A stretch of DNA of 64,000 bases from Tabrizicola sp. (GTDB taxonomy: Bacteria > Pseudomonadota > Alphaproteobacteria > Rhodobacterales > Rhodobacteraceae): contig NZ_JAEULO010000049.1 of assembly GCF_016793705.1 (NCBI RefSeq), positions 42,686 to 106,685 of the forward strand, given 5' to 3'. Positions 10,085-19,096 of the stretch are shown here, in pieces (position 1 is the first letter of the stretch; every line of letters begins with the position of its first letter). The notes under the pieces are model-generated. The model had not been told where the DNA came from. It worked only from the letters and a program-made list of their open reading frames with translations, and made no database searches. The position numbers and the translations under genes are program-made.

Positions 10085-11229
10085 AAGCCGCGCTCGACCG
10101 TCTCTTCTCGCTGCGTCGGCTGCGCACGCTGATCACCAAGGAGGTGATCCAGATGCGTCGCGACCGGATCACCTTCGCCATGATGATCGGCGTGCCGCTG
10201 ATGCAGCTGATGCTCTTCGGCTTCGCGATCAACAACGATCCGAAGGGCCTGCCCGCCGCGCTGGTCGCGCCGACCCAGGATCGCTTCACCCGCGCCATGG
10301 TCAGCGCGCTGGAAACCACCGGCTACTACCGCTTCACCCATGTCGGGCTGACCGCCGCCGAGGCCGAATTCCTGATCTCGCGCGGGGATGTCAGCTTCGT
10401 CGTCACCGTGCCCTCCGACTTCGGCCATCGTGTCCAGCGCGGCGACCATCCGCAGATCCTGATCGAGGCCGATGCGACCGACCCGGCCGTGGCCTCCGGC
10501 GCGATCTCGACGCTGGGCACCGTCGCCGCCGACGCGCTCCTGCGGGAAACCGGGGGCGAGGCCGAGGCCCGGGCCCGCGCCGCCACCCAACTCTCGGTCG
10601 TGGTTCACCGCCGCTACAATCCGGAAGGCATCACCCAGTACAACATTGTTCCCGGCCTCCTGGGCGTCATCCTGCAAATGACGATGGTGATGATGACGGC
10701 GATGGCGCTGACCCGCGAAATCGAACGCGGCACGATGGAGAACCTGCTCGCCATGCCCGTCACCCCCGCCGAGGTCATGCTGGGCAAGGTCCTGCCCTAT
10801 TTCGCCGTCGGCGCGGTGCAGGTGCTGGTCGTGCTCGGCGTCGCCCGTCTGCTGTTCCGGGTGCCCTTCCTCGGCAGCCTGCCCCTGCTTCTGGCGGGGG
10901 TCGGGCTCTTCGTCATGGCGCTGGTGATCCTGGGCTACCTGATCTCGACTGTCGCGCGCACCCAGATGCAGGCGATGCAGCTGACCTTCTTCTACTTCCT
11001 GCCCTCGATCCTGCTCTCGGGCTTCATGTTCCCCTTCCGGGGCATGCCCGGCTGGGCGCAGGCACTGGGCGAGATCCTGCCGCTCACGCATTTCCTCCGC
11101 TTCATCCGGGCCATCATGCTGAAGGGCGCGGACCTGCCCGCCGTCAGCCAGCATCTCGCTGTGCTGGCGCTTTTCGTGCTGGTCTTCGCGGTGCTTGCGC
11201 TCAGCCGGTTCCGGCGCACCCTCGACTGA
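10081..11229 (+). CDS. ABC-2 type permease (YbhS/YbhR-like)
   Basis: A 382-residue inner-membrane protein with an N-terminal helix (MLFGFAIN), a large periplasmic domain of about 150 residues, and five C-terminal helices. The ABC-2 signature region REIERGTMENLLAMPVTPAE is present. In E. coli two paralogous permeases (YbhS and YbhR) follow the ATPase, but here there is only one, so it may form a homodimer. The operon appears to end here because the next gene is on the opposite strand 3 nt away. Confidence 0.9.
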   Translation: MKAALDRLFSLRRLRTLITKEVIQMRRDRITFAMMIGVPLMQLMLFGFAINNDPKGLPAALVAPTQDRFTRAMVSALETTGYYRFTHVGLTAAEAEFLISRGDVSFVVTVPSDFGHRVQRGDHPQILIEADATDPAVASGAISTLGTVAADALLRETGGEAEARARAATQLSVVVHRRYNPEGITQYNIVPGLLGVILQMTMVMMTAMALTREIERGTMENLLAMPVTPAEVMLGKVLPYFAVGAVQVLVVLGVARLLFRVPFLGSLPLLLAGVGLFVMALVILGYLISTVARTQMQAMQLTFFYFLPSILLSGFMFPFRGMPGWAQALGEILPLTHFLRFIRAIMLKGADLPAVSQHLAVLALFVLVFAVLALSRFRRTLD

Positions 11230-11232
11230 GCG

Positions 11233-12732
11233 TCATGGCCAGACCGTCTCGCGGTCCAGCGGCCAGACCGGGCGACGGACACGGGTATAGGGCCGCAGAT
11301 GCGCCTGCGGCGTCGCCAGCGCGCCCGTGTCGCAGACGATGACCCTGCCCGCGATGGGCTCGAAGGCGGCGCGGAAATGCTGCATCGACTTGACCACCAG
11401 AAAGCGCAGGCGCGCGGGCTCGATCCCGAAGGTCCGGACCTGTTGCAGGTCGAGCATCTGTTCGTTCAGGGTGACGACAAGGATGTCGATGCCCTGCACC
11501 CGGAAGACCGCGGTCGGGCCGAAGCTGTGGGTGATCCCGCCCAGGATCGGCCCGTCGCCGGTATAGGTCCCGTCCGACAGGTGCAGAATTTCGCCGGTCA
11601 GCCGCAGCGGCCCGCCACCGAAGGCCGGGTCGCACTTGCCGCCGAGGTCGAGCGTGACCGTCTCCCCTACCCGGTGCCGGTGCAGCAGCGCCGCCGCCCC
11701 GGGGTCGATCATCGGGGCGAAGGCGCCACCCGTCACCCCCGCCTTCAACAGTGCCGCCAGCAGCGCCGTCGCATCGCCATAGGCCCCCGCGCCGGGGTTG
11801 TCGGCATAATCGGCAATCACCAGCGGCCCCCGGCCTGCATCGAAGCCAGCCGCCTCGACCGCCGCCGTCTCCGGGGTCAGGAAATCGTTCGAGACCGAAG
11901 CGCGTTGGTCCCAGATCGTCTGCGCCAGCCCCCGCGCGATCTCCCCCGCGCGGGTCGCCGCGCCCTCGTCATGCGTCACCAGCACCGTCACCCCCATCTC
12001 GCTTATATCGGCCTCGGAGAAGGCGGCGTTGATCGATACGGCCAGGATGCCGGGCTCGGCTTCATGCGTGGCGGCGCGGTGGTAAAGCGCAGCCGACTCG
12101 GGCACATCGGTGCGCCCGGCATTTGCCTCGTCCAGCATCGGCAGGCCCAGCCGCAGGGTGCGCGGCCGTATGTCCCCCCGCATCGTGGCATCCAGCAGCC
12201 GCGCGGCGTGGCGTCCGGTGACGCGCATGTCGACATGCGGATAGGTCTTGTAACTGACCAGAATCTGCGCCTGATCCACCATTGCCTCTGTCACCATCGC
12301 ATGCAGGTCCAGCGTGACCGCGATCGGCAGGTCCGGCCCCACCACCTCCCGCAGCCTCCGCAGCAGCTCGCCCTCGCCATCCTCGCAGAAGCTCGGGACC
12401 ATCGACCCGTGCAGCGACAGCAGGATGCCGTCCAGCGTGTCCCGATGCGCGCGCGCCGCCTCGACGATGATCCCCGCCAGATGCTCGAACGCCTCGCGCG
12501 CAACCCGTGCGCCGGGGTTGGCATGGGCCGAGACAGAATGCGTGATCCGCCAGCCCGCCGCGCGCCCCACGTCCAGAAAGCCCGCAAGCTCGTCGTTCAC
12601 ATCGCCGAAGCGGTCGATGGCCGCCTGCCCCTCGTCCAACACCTCGTCGCGGAAGTCCTGCAACCCGGTCTCGCCCTTCTTGAAGGTGTTGCTTTCATGG
12701 ACGAATGAGCCGGTGAGAACGTGGAAGGGCAT
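11233..12732 (-). CDS. M81 family (MlrC-like) metallopeptidase
   Basis: A 499-residue protein of the MlrC/microcystinase C family. The N-terminal domain holds GSFVHESNTF, ILLSLHGSMV and the metal-site cluster Asp142-Leu-His144 followed 22 residues later by His166 (SYKTYPHVDM). The same spacing occurs in MlrC (Asp167/His169/His191). A second domain about residues 300-485 fits the MlrC C-terminal domain. MlrC cleaves linear microcystin tetrapeptide containing non-standard amino acids; most homologues have unknown substrates. Here it is the last gene of a dipeptide-transporter operon, 12 nt after the second ATPase, so it may hydrolyse the imported compound. Confidence 0.87.
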   Translation of the reverse strand: MPFHVLTGSFVHESNTFKKGETGLQDFRDEVLDEGQAAIDRFGDVNDELAGFLDVGRAAGWRITHSVSAHANPGARVAREAFEHLAGIIVEAARAHRDTLDGILLSLHGSMVPSFCEDGEGELLRRLREVVGPDLPIAVTLDLHAMVTEAMVDQAQILVSYKTYPHVDMRVTGRHAARLLDATMRGDIRPRTLRLGLPMLDEANAGRTDVPESAALYHRAATHEAEPGILAVSINAAFSEADISEMGVTVLVTHDEGAATRAGEIARGLAQTIWDQRASVSNDFLTPETAAVEAAGFDAGRGPLVIADYADNPGAGAYGDATALLAALLKAGVTGGAFAPMIDPGAAALLHRHRVGETVTLDLGGKCDPAFGGGPLRLTGEILHLSDGTYTGDGPILGGITHSFGPTAVFRVQGIDILVVTLNEQMLDLQQVRTFGIEPARLRFLVVKSMQHFRAAFEPIAGRVIVCDTGALATPQAHLRPYTRVRRPVWPLDRETVWP

Positions 12733-12744
12733 CGGTTGGGCCTT

Positions 12745-13692
12745 TCAGAGCGGGTGGAAACAGGCGACGGGATGGTCGGGGTCATCCGACAGCACCGGGC
12801 GTTCGGCCCGGCAGCGGTCGCTGGCCAGCGGGCAGCGGCTGGCGAAGGCGCAACCCGGCGGCAGGTTGAACGGGCTCGGAATCTCTCCGGCCAGCGGCGC
12901 CAGCTGACGGCGACGGGCCGGGTCGGGGACGAAGGCCGATTGCGTCAGCGCGCGGGTATAGGGATGACGCGGCGCGGCCTTGGCGGTGGGCAGCACCTCG
13001 ACCACCGCGCCCAGATACATCACCACGATCCGGTCGCAGAAATAGCGCACCAGGCCAAGGTCGTGGCTGATGAACAGATAGGTCAGCCCCAGCTGGTCGC
13101 GCAGGTCGGCCAGCAGCGCAATGATCTGCGCCTGGATCGACACGTCAAGGCTGGCGGTCGGCTCGTCCAGCACCACGAAGTCGGGCCGCAAGGCCAGCGC
13201 CCGGGCGATGCCGACGCGCTGGCGCTGGCCGCCCGACAACTGGTGCGGGTGGCTTTCCGCCATCGCGGCGGGCAGGCCCACCGCCGCCAGCATTTCGTCC
13301 AGCCGGTCAAGGGCAAGCGCCTCGCCCTGCACCCGGAACGGCTCTTCCAGCACGCGGGCCAGGGTGAAGCGGGGGTCGAGGCTGGAATAGGGGTCCTGGA
13401 ACACCATCGCCATCCGCCGCCGCATCCGGCGCAACGCGGCGGGCGACAGGCTGGACAGGTCCGTGCCGTCGAAGCTGACCCGGCCCGAGGTCGGCTCGAT
13501 CAGCCGCAGGACCAGCCGGGCGAGCGTGGACTTGCCGCAGCCGCTTTCGCCGACGACGCCCACCACCTCGCCCTTGCCGATGTCCAGCGTGACCTCGCGC
13601 ACCGCCAGCATCTCGCGCGGGCGGGCCAGCACCCCGCCGCCGGTCTGGAAACGCCGGGTCAGCGCCTCGATGCGGATCAGCGGGCCGGTCAT
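12745..13692 (-). CDS. dipeptide/oligopeptide ABC transporter ATPase (DppF-like)
   Basis: A 315-residue ATPase with Walker A GESGCGKST, signature LSGGQRQRVGIARAL, Walker B FVVLDEPTASLD and the oligopeptide-transporter C-terminal extension with conserved cysteines (PPGCAFASRCPLASDRC), which in this family can hold an iron-sulfur cluster. The ATG at 13692 overlaps the stop of the partner ATPase (ATGA). It supplies one of the two nucleotide-binding subunits of the importer encoded at 12745-18041. Confidence 0.93.
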   Translation of the reverse strand: MTGPLIRIEALTRRFQTGGGVLARPREMLAVREVTLDIGKGEVVGVVGESGCGKSTLARLVLRLIEPTSGRVSFDGTDLSSLSPAALRRMRRRMAMVFQDPYSSLDPRFTLARVLEEPFRVQGEALALDRLDEMLAAVGLPAAMAESHPHQLSGGQRQRVGIARALALRPDFVVLDEPTASLDVSIQAQIIALLADLRDQLGLTYLFISHDLGLVRYFCDRIVVMYLGAVVEVLPTAKAAPRHPYTRALTQSAFVPDPARRRQLAPLAGEIPSPFNLPPGCAFASRCPLASDRCRAERPVLSDDPDHPVACFHPL

Positions 13693-14651
13693 GCGGCCCC
13701 CTCCGGGTGATGGCAGGCGGTGACATGATCCGGGCCGCGCGGGATCAAACCCGGAGCCTCGCGGTGGCACAGGTCCGAGGCGCGCGGGCAGCGCGGGTGG
13801 AAACGGCAGCCCGGCGGAAAGTCCAGCGCGCCGGGCACCGCGCCCGGAATGCCGCGCAGCGCGCCCTTCGCCATGCCATCCTGCGGGATGCAGCCGATCA
13901 GCGCGCGGGTATAGGGATGCGCGGGCGCGGCAAAGATTGGCGCGGCAGGCCCCTCCTCGGCCAGGCGTCCGGCATAAAGCACCGCCACTTGGTCGCAGAG
14001 CTGCGCCACGACGCCCATGTCATGCGTGATCAGCAGAAGCGCCACCCCCCGGTCCCGCACCAGCGCGCCGAGGATCTGGATGATCTGCGCCTGCACCGTC
14101 ACATCCAGCGCGGTGGTCGGCTCATCCGCGATGATCAGGTCGGGATCGCCCGCCAGCGCCATCGCGATGACGATACGCTGCTTCATCCCGCCCGACAGCT
14201 GGTGCGGCCAGGCCTCGGCGACCGCAGCGGCCTCGGGGATGCGCAGCTGAGTCATCAGCTCCAGCGTCCGCGCCCGGGCCGCTGCCGGGGTCAGGCCCAG
14301 ATGCAACCGGCTGACCACGTCGATCTGCGCCCCGATCCGCTGCACCGGGTCGAGCGCGGTCATCGGGTTCTGGCTGACAAAGCCGATCCGCCGCCCACGC
14401 AGCGCGCGCCGCCCCGCCTCGCTCATCGCCCCCATGTCCTGTCCGTCGAACCGCACCGCGCCCCCGGTGATCCGCCCGCCGATCAGCGGCAACAGGCCCA
14501 GCGCCGCCAGCGCCGTCAGCGACTTGCCCGAGCCGCTTTCGCCCACCAGCCCCAGGATGCGGCCCCGGTCGACCGACAGCGATATTCCGTCCAGAAGCCG
14601 CACCGCCCCGATGGCGACCTCGATCCGGTCGATCTCCAGAAGCGCGGTCAT
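13689..14651 (-). CDS. dipeptide/oligopeptide ABC transporter ATPase (DppD-like)
   Basis: A 320-residue ATPase with Walker A GESGSGKS, signature LSGGMKQRI, Walker B LIIADEPTTALDVTVQAQII and a C-terminal cysteine region (FPPGCRFHPRCPRASDLC). It pairs with the DppF-like protein. It overlaps the upstream permease gene and the downstream ATPase gene by 4 nt each. Confidence 0.93.
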   Translation of the reverse strand: MTALLEIDRIEVAIGAVRLLDGISLSVDRGRILGLVGESGSGKSLTALAALGLLPLIGGRITGGAVRFDGQDMGAMSEAGRRALRGRRIGFVSQNPMTALDPVQRIGAQIDVVSRLHLGLTPAAARARTLELMTQLRIPEAAAVAEAWPHQLSGGMKQRIVIAMALAGDPDLIIADEPTTALDVTVQAQIIQILGALVRDRGVALLLITHDMGVVAQLCDQVAVLYAGRLAEEGPAAPIFAAPAHPYTRALIGCIPQDGMAKGALRGIPGAVPGALDFPPGCRFHPRCPRASDLCHREAPGLIPRGPDHVTACHHPEGAA

Positions 14652-15511
14652 GCCGCCCTCCGCAGCCGGGACCGGATATCCAGCGCGGCGATCAGCGCGT
14701 CACCGTAGAGGTTGATCGCAACGACGGTGATCGCCACGGTCAGGCCGGGGAACAGGATCACCCAGGGCGCCTTGAACACCAGAGCCGACCCCGCCGACAT
14801 CATGCCGCCCCAGCTTGGCACCGGCGGCTGCGCGCCAAGGCCGAAGAAGCCCAGCGTCGCCTCCAGGATGATCGCGTCGCCCGTGGCCAGCATGGCCGAG
14901 ACCAGCACCGGGGCCAGCGCGTTGGGCAGGAGATGACGGAACAGGATATGGCCGTTCGAGGCGCCGAGCGAGCGGGCGGCCTCGATGAAGGTCTCGCCCT
15001 TCAGGGTCAGGATTTGCGCCCGCGTCAGCCGGGTGAACTGCGCCAGATAGGCGACCGAGATGGCGATCATCGTGCCCAAGGTGCCGGGGCCGATGATAGC
15101 GACCAGGATCAGCGCGATCAGGATTTCCGGGAAGGACCAGGTCAGGTCCGCCACCACCGTCACCGCCCGGTCGAACCAGCCGCCGAACCAGGCCGCCGCC
15201 GCGCCCAGCACCATGCCGCAGAAGACCGAGACCGCGATGGCCGTGGCGCTGACCGACAGCGAGGTCCGCGCTCCGAAGATCAGCCGGGTCAGCAGGTCGC
15301 GGCCGAATTCGTCCGTCCCCAGCCAATGCGCGGCCGAGGGCGGCTGGTAGGCCTCTTTCAGCGCCTGGATGTCGTAGCCATAGGGCGACAGGACCGGCGC
15401 GAAGACCGCCGCCAGCACGACCAGCGCCAGCCAGAAGCCCGCCACCGCGCCCAGCGGGCGGCGCAGCGCGCGCAGGGGCGCCGGGGCGCGCAGAGAGGCG
15501 GGGGCGCTCAT
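14648..15511 (-). CDS. dipeptide-type ABC transporter permease (DppC-like)
   Basis: A 287-residue inner-membrane protein with about six helices. The short cytoplasmic N-terminus is followed by the DppC/OppC marker HWLGTDEFGRDLLTRLIFGA. The EAA-type loop that docks the ATPases is EAARSLGASNGHILFRHLLP. The start at 15511 overlaps the DppB-like stop (ATGA). Confidence 0.93.
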   Translation of the reverse strand: MSAPASLRAPAPLRALRRPLGAVAGFWLALVVLAAVFAPVLSPYGYDIQALKEAYQPPSAAHWLGTDEFGRDLLTRLIFGARTSLSVSATAIAVSVFCGMVLGAAAAWFGGWFDRAVTVVADLTWSFPEILIALILVAIIGPGTLGTMIAISVAYLAQFTRLTRAQILTLKGETFIEAARSLGASNGHILFRHLLPNALAPVLVSAMLATGDAIILEATLGFFGLGAQPPVPSWGGMMSAGSALVFKAPWVILFPGLTVAITVVAINLYGDALIAALDIRSRLRRAA

Positions 15512-16434
15512 GCCAGCGCCGCCCGGACGCGCGGGTCCATCAGGGCTTGCAACACGTCGCCCAGAAGAGTCCCCAGCATCACCGCCATCGCCAGCATCAG
15601 AAGGCAGGCCTGCACCACCGGATAATCGTGCTGGCTGAGCGACTTGATCAGCAGCGTGCCCAGACCGGGCCGGGCGAAGACCACCTCGACCGTGACCGCG
15701 CCCCCCAGGATCCAGCCGATCCGCAGCGCCAGGATCGTCACCACCGGCATCAGCGCGTGGCGCAACACATGGCGCAGCTGGATGCGCAGTGGCGACAGGC
15801 CCTTGGCATGCAGCAGCAGCACGAAGTCGCGCTCCGCCGCTTCGATCATCGACACACGTGTCACGCGCGCGACCAGCGCCGTGCCGCCCAGCCCGATGGT
15901 CAGCACCGGCAGCACCAGAGACCCCCAGCCCCGCGCGCCGGAAACCGGGAACCAGCCCAGCCAGACCGAGAAGACCAGCATCAGGATCAGCCCCAACCAG
16001 AAGCTCGGCAGGGTGGACCCCAGGAGCACCCCGCCCATGACCGCCCGGTCCGGCCAACGGTCGCGGTTCAGCGCGGCGACGATGCCCAGCCCCACGCCGA
16101 CCACCGTCGAGAACAGCAGCGCCAGCCCCCCCAGCCGCAGCGAATGCGGCAGGGACTGCGCGATCAGGTCGGCCACCGGGCGGCGGGCGACGATGGCGGT
16201 GCCGAGGTCGCCCTGCACCACCTTCGACAACCAGATGCCGTATTGCACCGGCAGCGGCCGGTCCAACCCGTAGCGCATCTCCATCTCGGCGCGGGCGGTG
16301 GGCGACGACCCGGGCTTCAAGAGGTTGTCGATCGGGTCGCCGGGGATGAAATGCAGGATCGAGAAGATGACGACCGATACCGCCAGGAACACCGGCACCA
16401 GCATCAGGACCCGTCGGACCAGATAGGCGAACAT
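15508..16434 (-). CDS. dipeptide-type ABC transporter permease (DppB-like)
   Basis: A 308-residue permease with the typical start FAYLVRRVLMLVPVFLAVSV, the family marker FIPGDPIDNLL, and an EAA loop near LLLHAKGLSPLRIQLRHVL. AGGAG precedes the ATG. It follows the solute-binding protein gene with a 23-nt gap. Confidence 0.93.
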   Translation of the reverse strand: MFAYLVRRVLMLVPVFLAVSVVIFSILHFIPGDPIDNLLKPGSSPTARAEMEMRYGLDRPLPVQYGIWLSKVVQGDLGTAIVARRPVADLIAQSLPHSLRLGGLALLFSTVVGVGLGIVAALNRDRWPDRAVMGGVLLGSTLPSFWLGLILMLVFSVWLGWFPVSGARGWGSLVLPVLTIGLGGTALVARVTRVSMIEAAERDFVLLLHAKGLSPLRIQLRHVLRHALMPVVTILALRIGWILGGAVTVEVVFARPGLGTLLIKSLSQHDYPVVQACLLMLAMAVMLGTLLGDVLQALMDPRVRAALA

Positions 16435-16457
16435 GCCGGTGCTCCTGCTGTCGCCGG

Positions 16458-18041
16458 TTACTCCTTCACTTCCAGATCCATGAACATCGCCGACCCGAAC
16501 GAGGGCGCGTCGATCTTTTCCGGCACCGAGATGCGGTCCTTGTTGTAGGCCATCGCCTGGACCGGCTGGTAGATCGGCGCCATCGGGAACTGGCTCAGCA
16601 CATATTCATGATAGGCGGTGAAGTTGGCGATCCGCTCGTCCATGTTCTTCGCCCCCGTCATCGCGGCGGTGCGCAGCTCTTCGGCTTTCGGATCGTTGAA
16701 CATCGACACGTTCGGGTATCCCAGCCGGTCGCCGCCGAAGAACCAGTCGACGATATCGGCGTTGTCCCAGTTGTAGGACCGCACCGCCAGCTGCTGCTCG
16801 CCCGTCTTGTACTGGTCGCGGATCATCGAGCTGTCGAATGTGGTGATCTCGGCCTCGATCCCCACGGCTTTCAGCTGGGCCTGCACCACTTCGGTCAGGC
16901 GGCGGAAGATGCTGTCGCTCTGGGTCCAGAGCGTCACCTTCAGCGGCTGGCCGTCCTTGGCGCGCACCCCGTCCGCCCCCATCACCCAGCCCGCCTCGTC
17001 CAGAAGCGCATTGGCGCGCTCGGGGTCGTAGTGGATCTTCGCGCCGTCCGAGACATGGCTTTCCGGCAGGGCGGAAATCAGGAAGGTGTCCGCAGTCGAT
17101 CCCACGCCGCCGAAGACCGAGGCGAGGATTTCCTCCTGGTTGATCGCCTTCGCCGCCGCCTCGCGCACGCGGATGTCGTCGAAGGGGGCCTTGGTCACGT
17201 TGATCGGCATGTACCAGACATCGGCGCCCGGCAGGGTGACGACGGCAAGATTCGCCTCCTTCTCGATCTCTCCGGTCAGGTCGGGCGGGACCGAAAGCAG
17301 CATGTCGACGCCGCCGGTCTTCAGTTCGAGGAAGGCCGTCGAATCCTCGGGGATCTCGCGGAAAGTGGCGCGTGCGATCTTGGCCGGGCCGTGGTTCGTC
17401 GCCAGTTGCGGGCCCCAGGTGTAGTCGTCATTCCGCACCAGCACGGTTTCCTGGCCGATGCTGAAGCTTTCCAGCTTGAACGGGCCGGTGCCGTAGACCT
17501 CGGTCACGCCGAAATCGTCGCCGAGGGCGGCAAAGGATTTCGGCTCCACCACGCTCATGAAGGTCGAGGACAGGTTATACAGCAGGTTGGGTTCGGGCCG
17601 CGACATGACAAACTTGACGGTCTGGTCATCGACCACCTCGACCGAGGCAATGGCCTCGGCCATGTAGGCGTTCTCGCCCTCGGTTGTCTTGAACAGCTCG
17701 ATCCAGGCCTTCACCGCCTCGGCATTGAAGGGCTCGCCGTTGTGGAAGGTCACACCCTGCTTCAGGTGGAAGGTCCAGGACATGCCGTCGGCGGCCTCTT
17801 CCCAGCTTTCGGCCAGCCAGGGGTGATAGGACAGGTCGGCGGCCTGGCTGACCAGGCGGTCGAAGATCAGGCCCGTCGCCGTGTTCAGCATCGTGGCCTT
17901 GATCGGGTTGTAGGTGGGCGCGCCCACCTCGTTGCCGGCCATCACGAAGACGGCCTCCTGCGCAGTGGCGGCCTGGGCGGCCAGCATTGCGGCCAGGCTG
18001 ACGCTGGCGGAAAGCAGGGTCTTGCGGAAGGAATGGGTCAT
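16458..18041 (-). CDS. family 5 solute-binding protein of the dipeptide-type importer
   Basis: A 527-residue periplasmic protein with a cleavable signal peptide (hydrophobic core SASVSLAAMLAAQAATA, cut near AQA/TAQ) and the SBP_bac_5 body, including GLIFDRLV, WEEAADGMSWTFHLKQGVTFHNGEPF and VYGTGPFKLE. AGAGAGGA precedes the ATG. It binds the substrate for the DppBCDF-like transporter. The ligand is unknown; peptides, opines or similar are possible for this family. Confidence 0.93.
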   Translation of the reverse strand: MTHSFRKTLLSASVSLAAMLAAQAATAQEAVFVMAGNEVGAPTYNPIKATMLNTATGLIFDRLVSQAADLSYHPWLAESWEEAADGMSWTFHLKQGVTFHNGEPFNAEAVKAWIELFKTTEGENAYMAEAIASVEVVDDQTVKFVMSRPEPNLLYNLSSTFMSVVEPKSFAALGDDFGVTEVYGTGPFKLESFSIGQETVLVRNDDYTWGPQLATNHGPAKIARATFREIPEDSTAFLELKTGGVDMLLSVPPDLTGEIEKEANLAVVTLPGADVWYMPINVTKAPFDDIRVREAAAKAINQEEILASVFGGVGSTADTFLISALPESHVSDGAKIHYDPERANALLDEAGWVMGADGVRAKDGQPLKVTLWTQSDSIFRRLTEVVQAQLKAVGIEAEITTFDSSMIRDQYKTGEQQLAVRSYNWDNADIVDWFFGGDRLGYPNVSMFNDPKAEELRTAAMTGAKNMDERIANFTAYHEYVLSQFPMAPIYQPVQAMAYNKDRISVPEKIDAPSFGSAMFMDLEVKE

Positions 18042-18071
18042 GACAGTCCTCTCTGTTTGCTTTTTTCGGTG

Positions 18072-18998
18072 TCAGGTCTTGCCCGGGTTTCGCCCCGGGA
18101 CGGTATGTCCGATGAAACCGCCATAGAGCGCCGAGACGCGGGCCATCCGCTCCTCCACCTCGGCGCCAAGCTCGCGGAACACCCCGTTCACCATCAGCCC
18201 GATCAACGAAGACATGGCGGCGGTGGTGTCCCAGAAATGGTTCAGGTCGGTCGGCACGGCGAAAAGCTCGGTCACGACACCCGGCGCCCAGTCGCAATAG
18301 GGGTCGGTGATCAGCGTCACCGGGATCCCCGCTTCGCGTGCGGCAAGGGCCAGGTCGCGCGTCAGCCGCGAATAACGGCGACCGTCGATCAGCACCAGCG
18401 TGGTATCTGCGGCGTCCGACAGCAGCACTTCGGCAAAATGCCCGCCTGAGACATCGGCCAGATGCACCCCGGCCCGCAGGTATTGCAGGTTGTGCACCAG
18501 TTCCGCCGCGTGGCCGCGTTCGGTCTGGAAGCCCGCCACCCAGACCGAAGGCCGCCGGGCCAACCGCAGCACCGCAGCCTGGAAGACAGGCGTCGCGGCA
18601 AATTCATAGACCGCGACCAGCGCCGCGATCTCCTGCTCCAGCGCGCGGGCAAGCTCGGCGTTGCCCTGCTGGCTGCGGCGGTGGAAATCCTTCAGCCGGT
18701 CACCGATCAGCCAGGCCTTTTCGCCCAGGTCGACCTGAAGGCTGGATTTCAGGTCCTTCAGGTGGCGATAGCCGATCGACCGGCAGAACCGCCCGACCGA
18801 AGCTTCCGAGACGCCAACCTTGGTCGCCACCGTCGCCGCCGTCTCGAACGGCAGCGAGGGCAGGTTCGCCAGCAGGTAGTGCGCCAGGGTCCGTTCGGCG
18901 GGGGTGCCGGCTTCCGTCGCCTGCGCCAGTCTCTGCCGCAGGTCGCCGGACGGGGCATCGCCCGCGTCCTCCGCCCCCGCAAGTTCGACCTGGTCCAT
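18072..18998 (-). CDS. MurR/RpiR family transcriptional regulator
   Basis: A 308-residue protein with an N-terminal RpiR helix-turn-helix (residues about 20-95; TVATKVGVSEASVGRFCRSI, then GYRHLKDLK) and a C-terminal SIS phosphosugar-isomerase-like domain (about 135-285). It heads the transporter operon and is divergent from the racemase-GNAT pair across a 98-bp region, so it probably controls both directions. RpiR regulators often sense phosphosugars, yet some control amino acid or peptide genes. Confidence 0.88.
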   Translation of the reverse strand: MDQVELAGAEDAGDAPSGDLRQRLAQATEAGTPAERTLAHYLLANLPSLPFETAATVATKVGVSEASVGRFCRSIGYRHLKDLKSSLQVDLGEKAWLIGDRLKDFHRRSQQGNAELARALEQEIAALVAVYEFAATPVFQAAVLRLARRPSVWVAGFQTERGHAAELVHNLQYLRAGVHLADVSGGHFAEVLLSDAADTTLVLIDGRRYSRLTRDLALAAREAGIPVTLITDPYCDWAPGVVTELFAVPTDLNHFWDTTAAMSSLIGLMVNGVFRELGAEVEERMARVSALYGGFIGHTVPGRNPGKT

Positions 18999-19096
18999 CG
19001 GCGCATCCCCCGCTTGCGGAGGAGCGTGTCAGGAATCTTTCATTCGGTCAACGATGCAAGTAAGCTAAAATGAACAACCCGCAGCGGAGGACCGCG

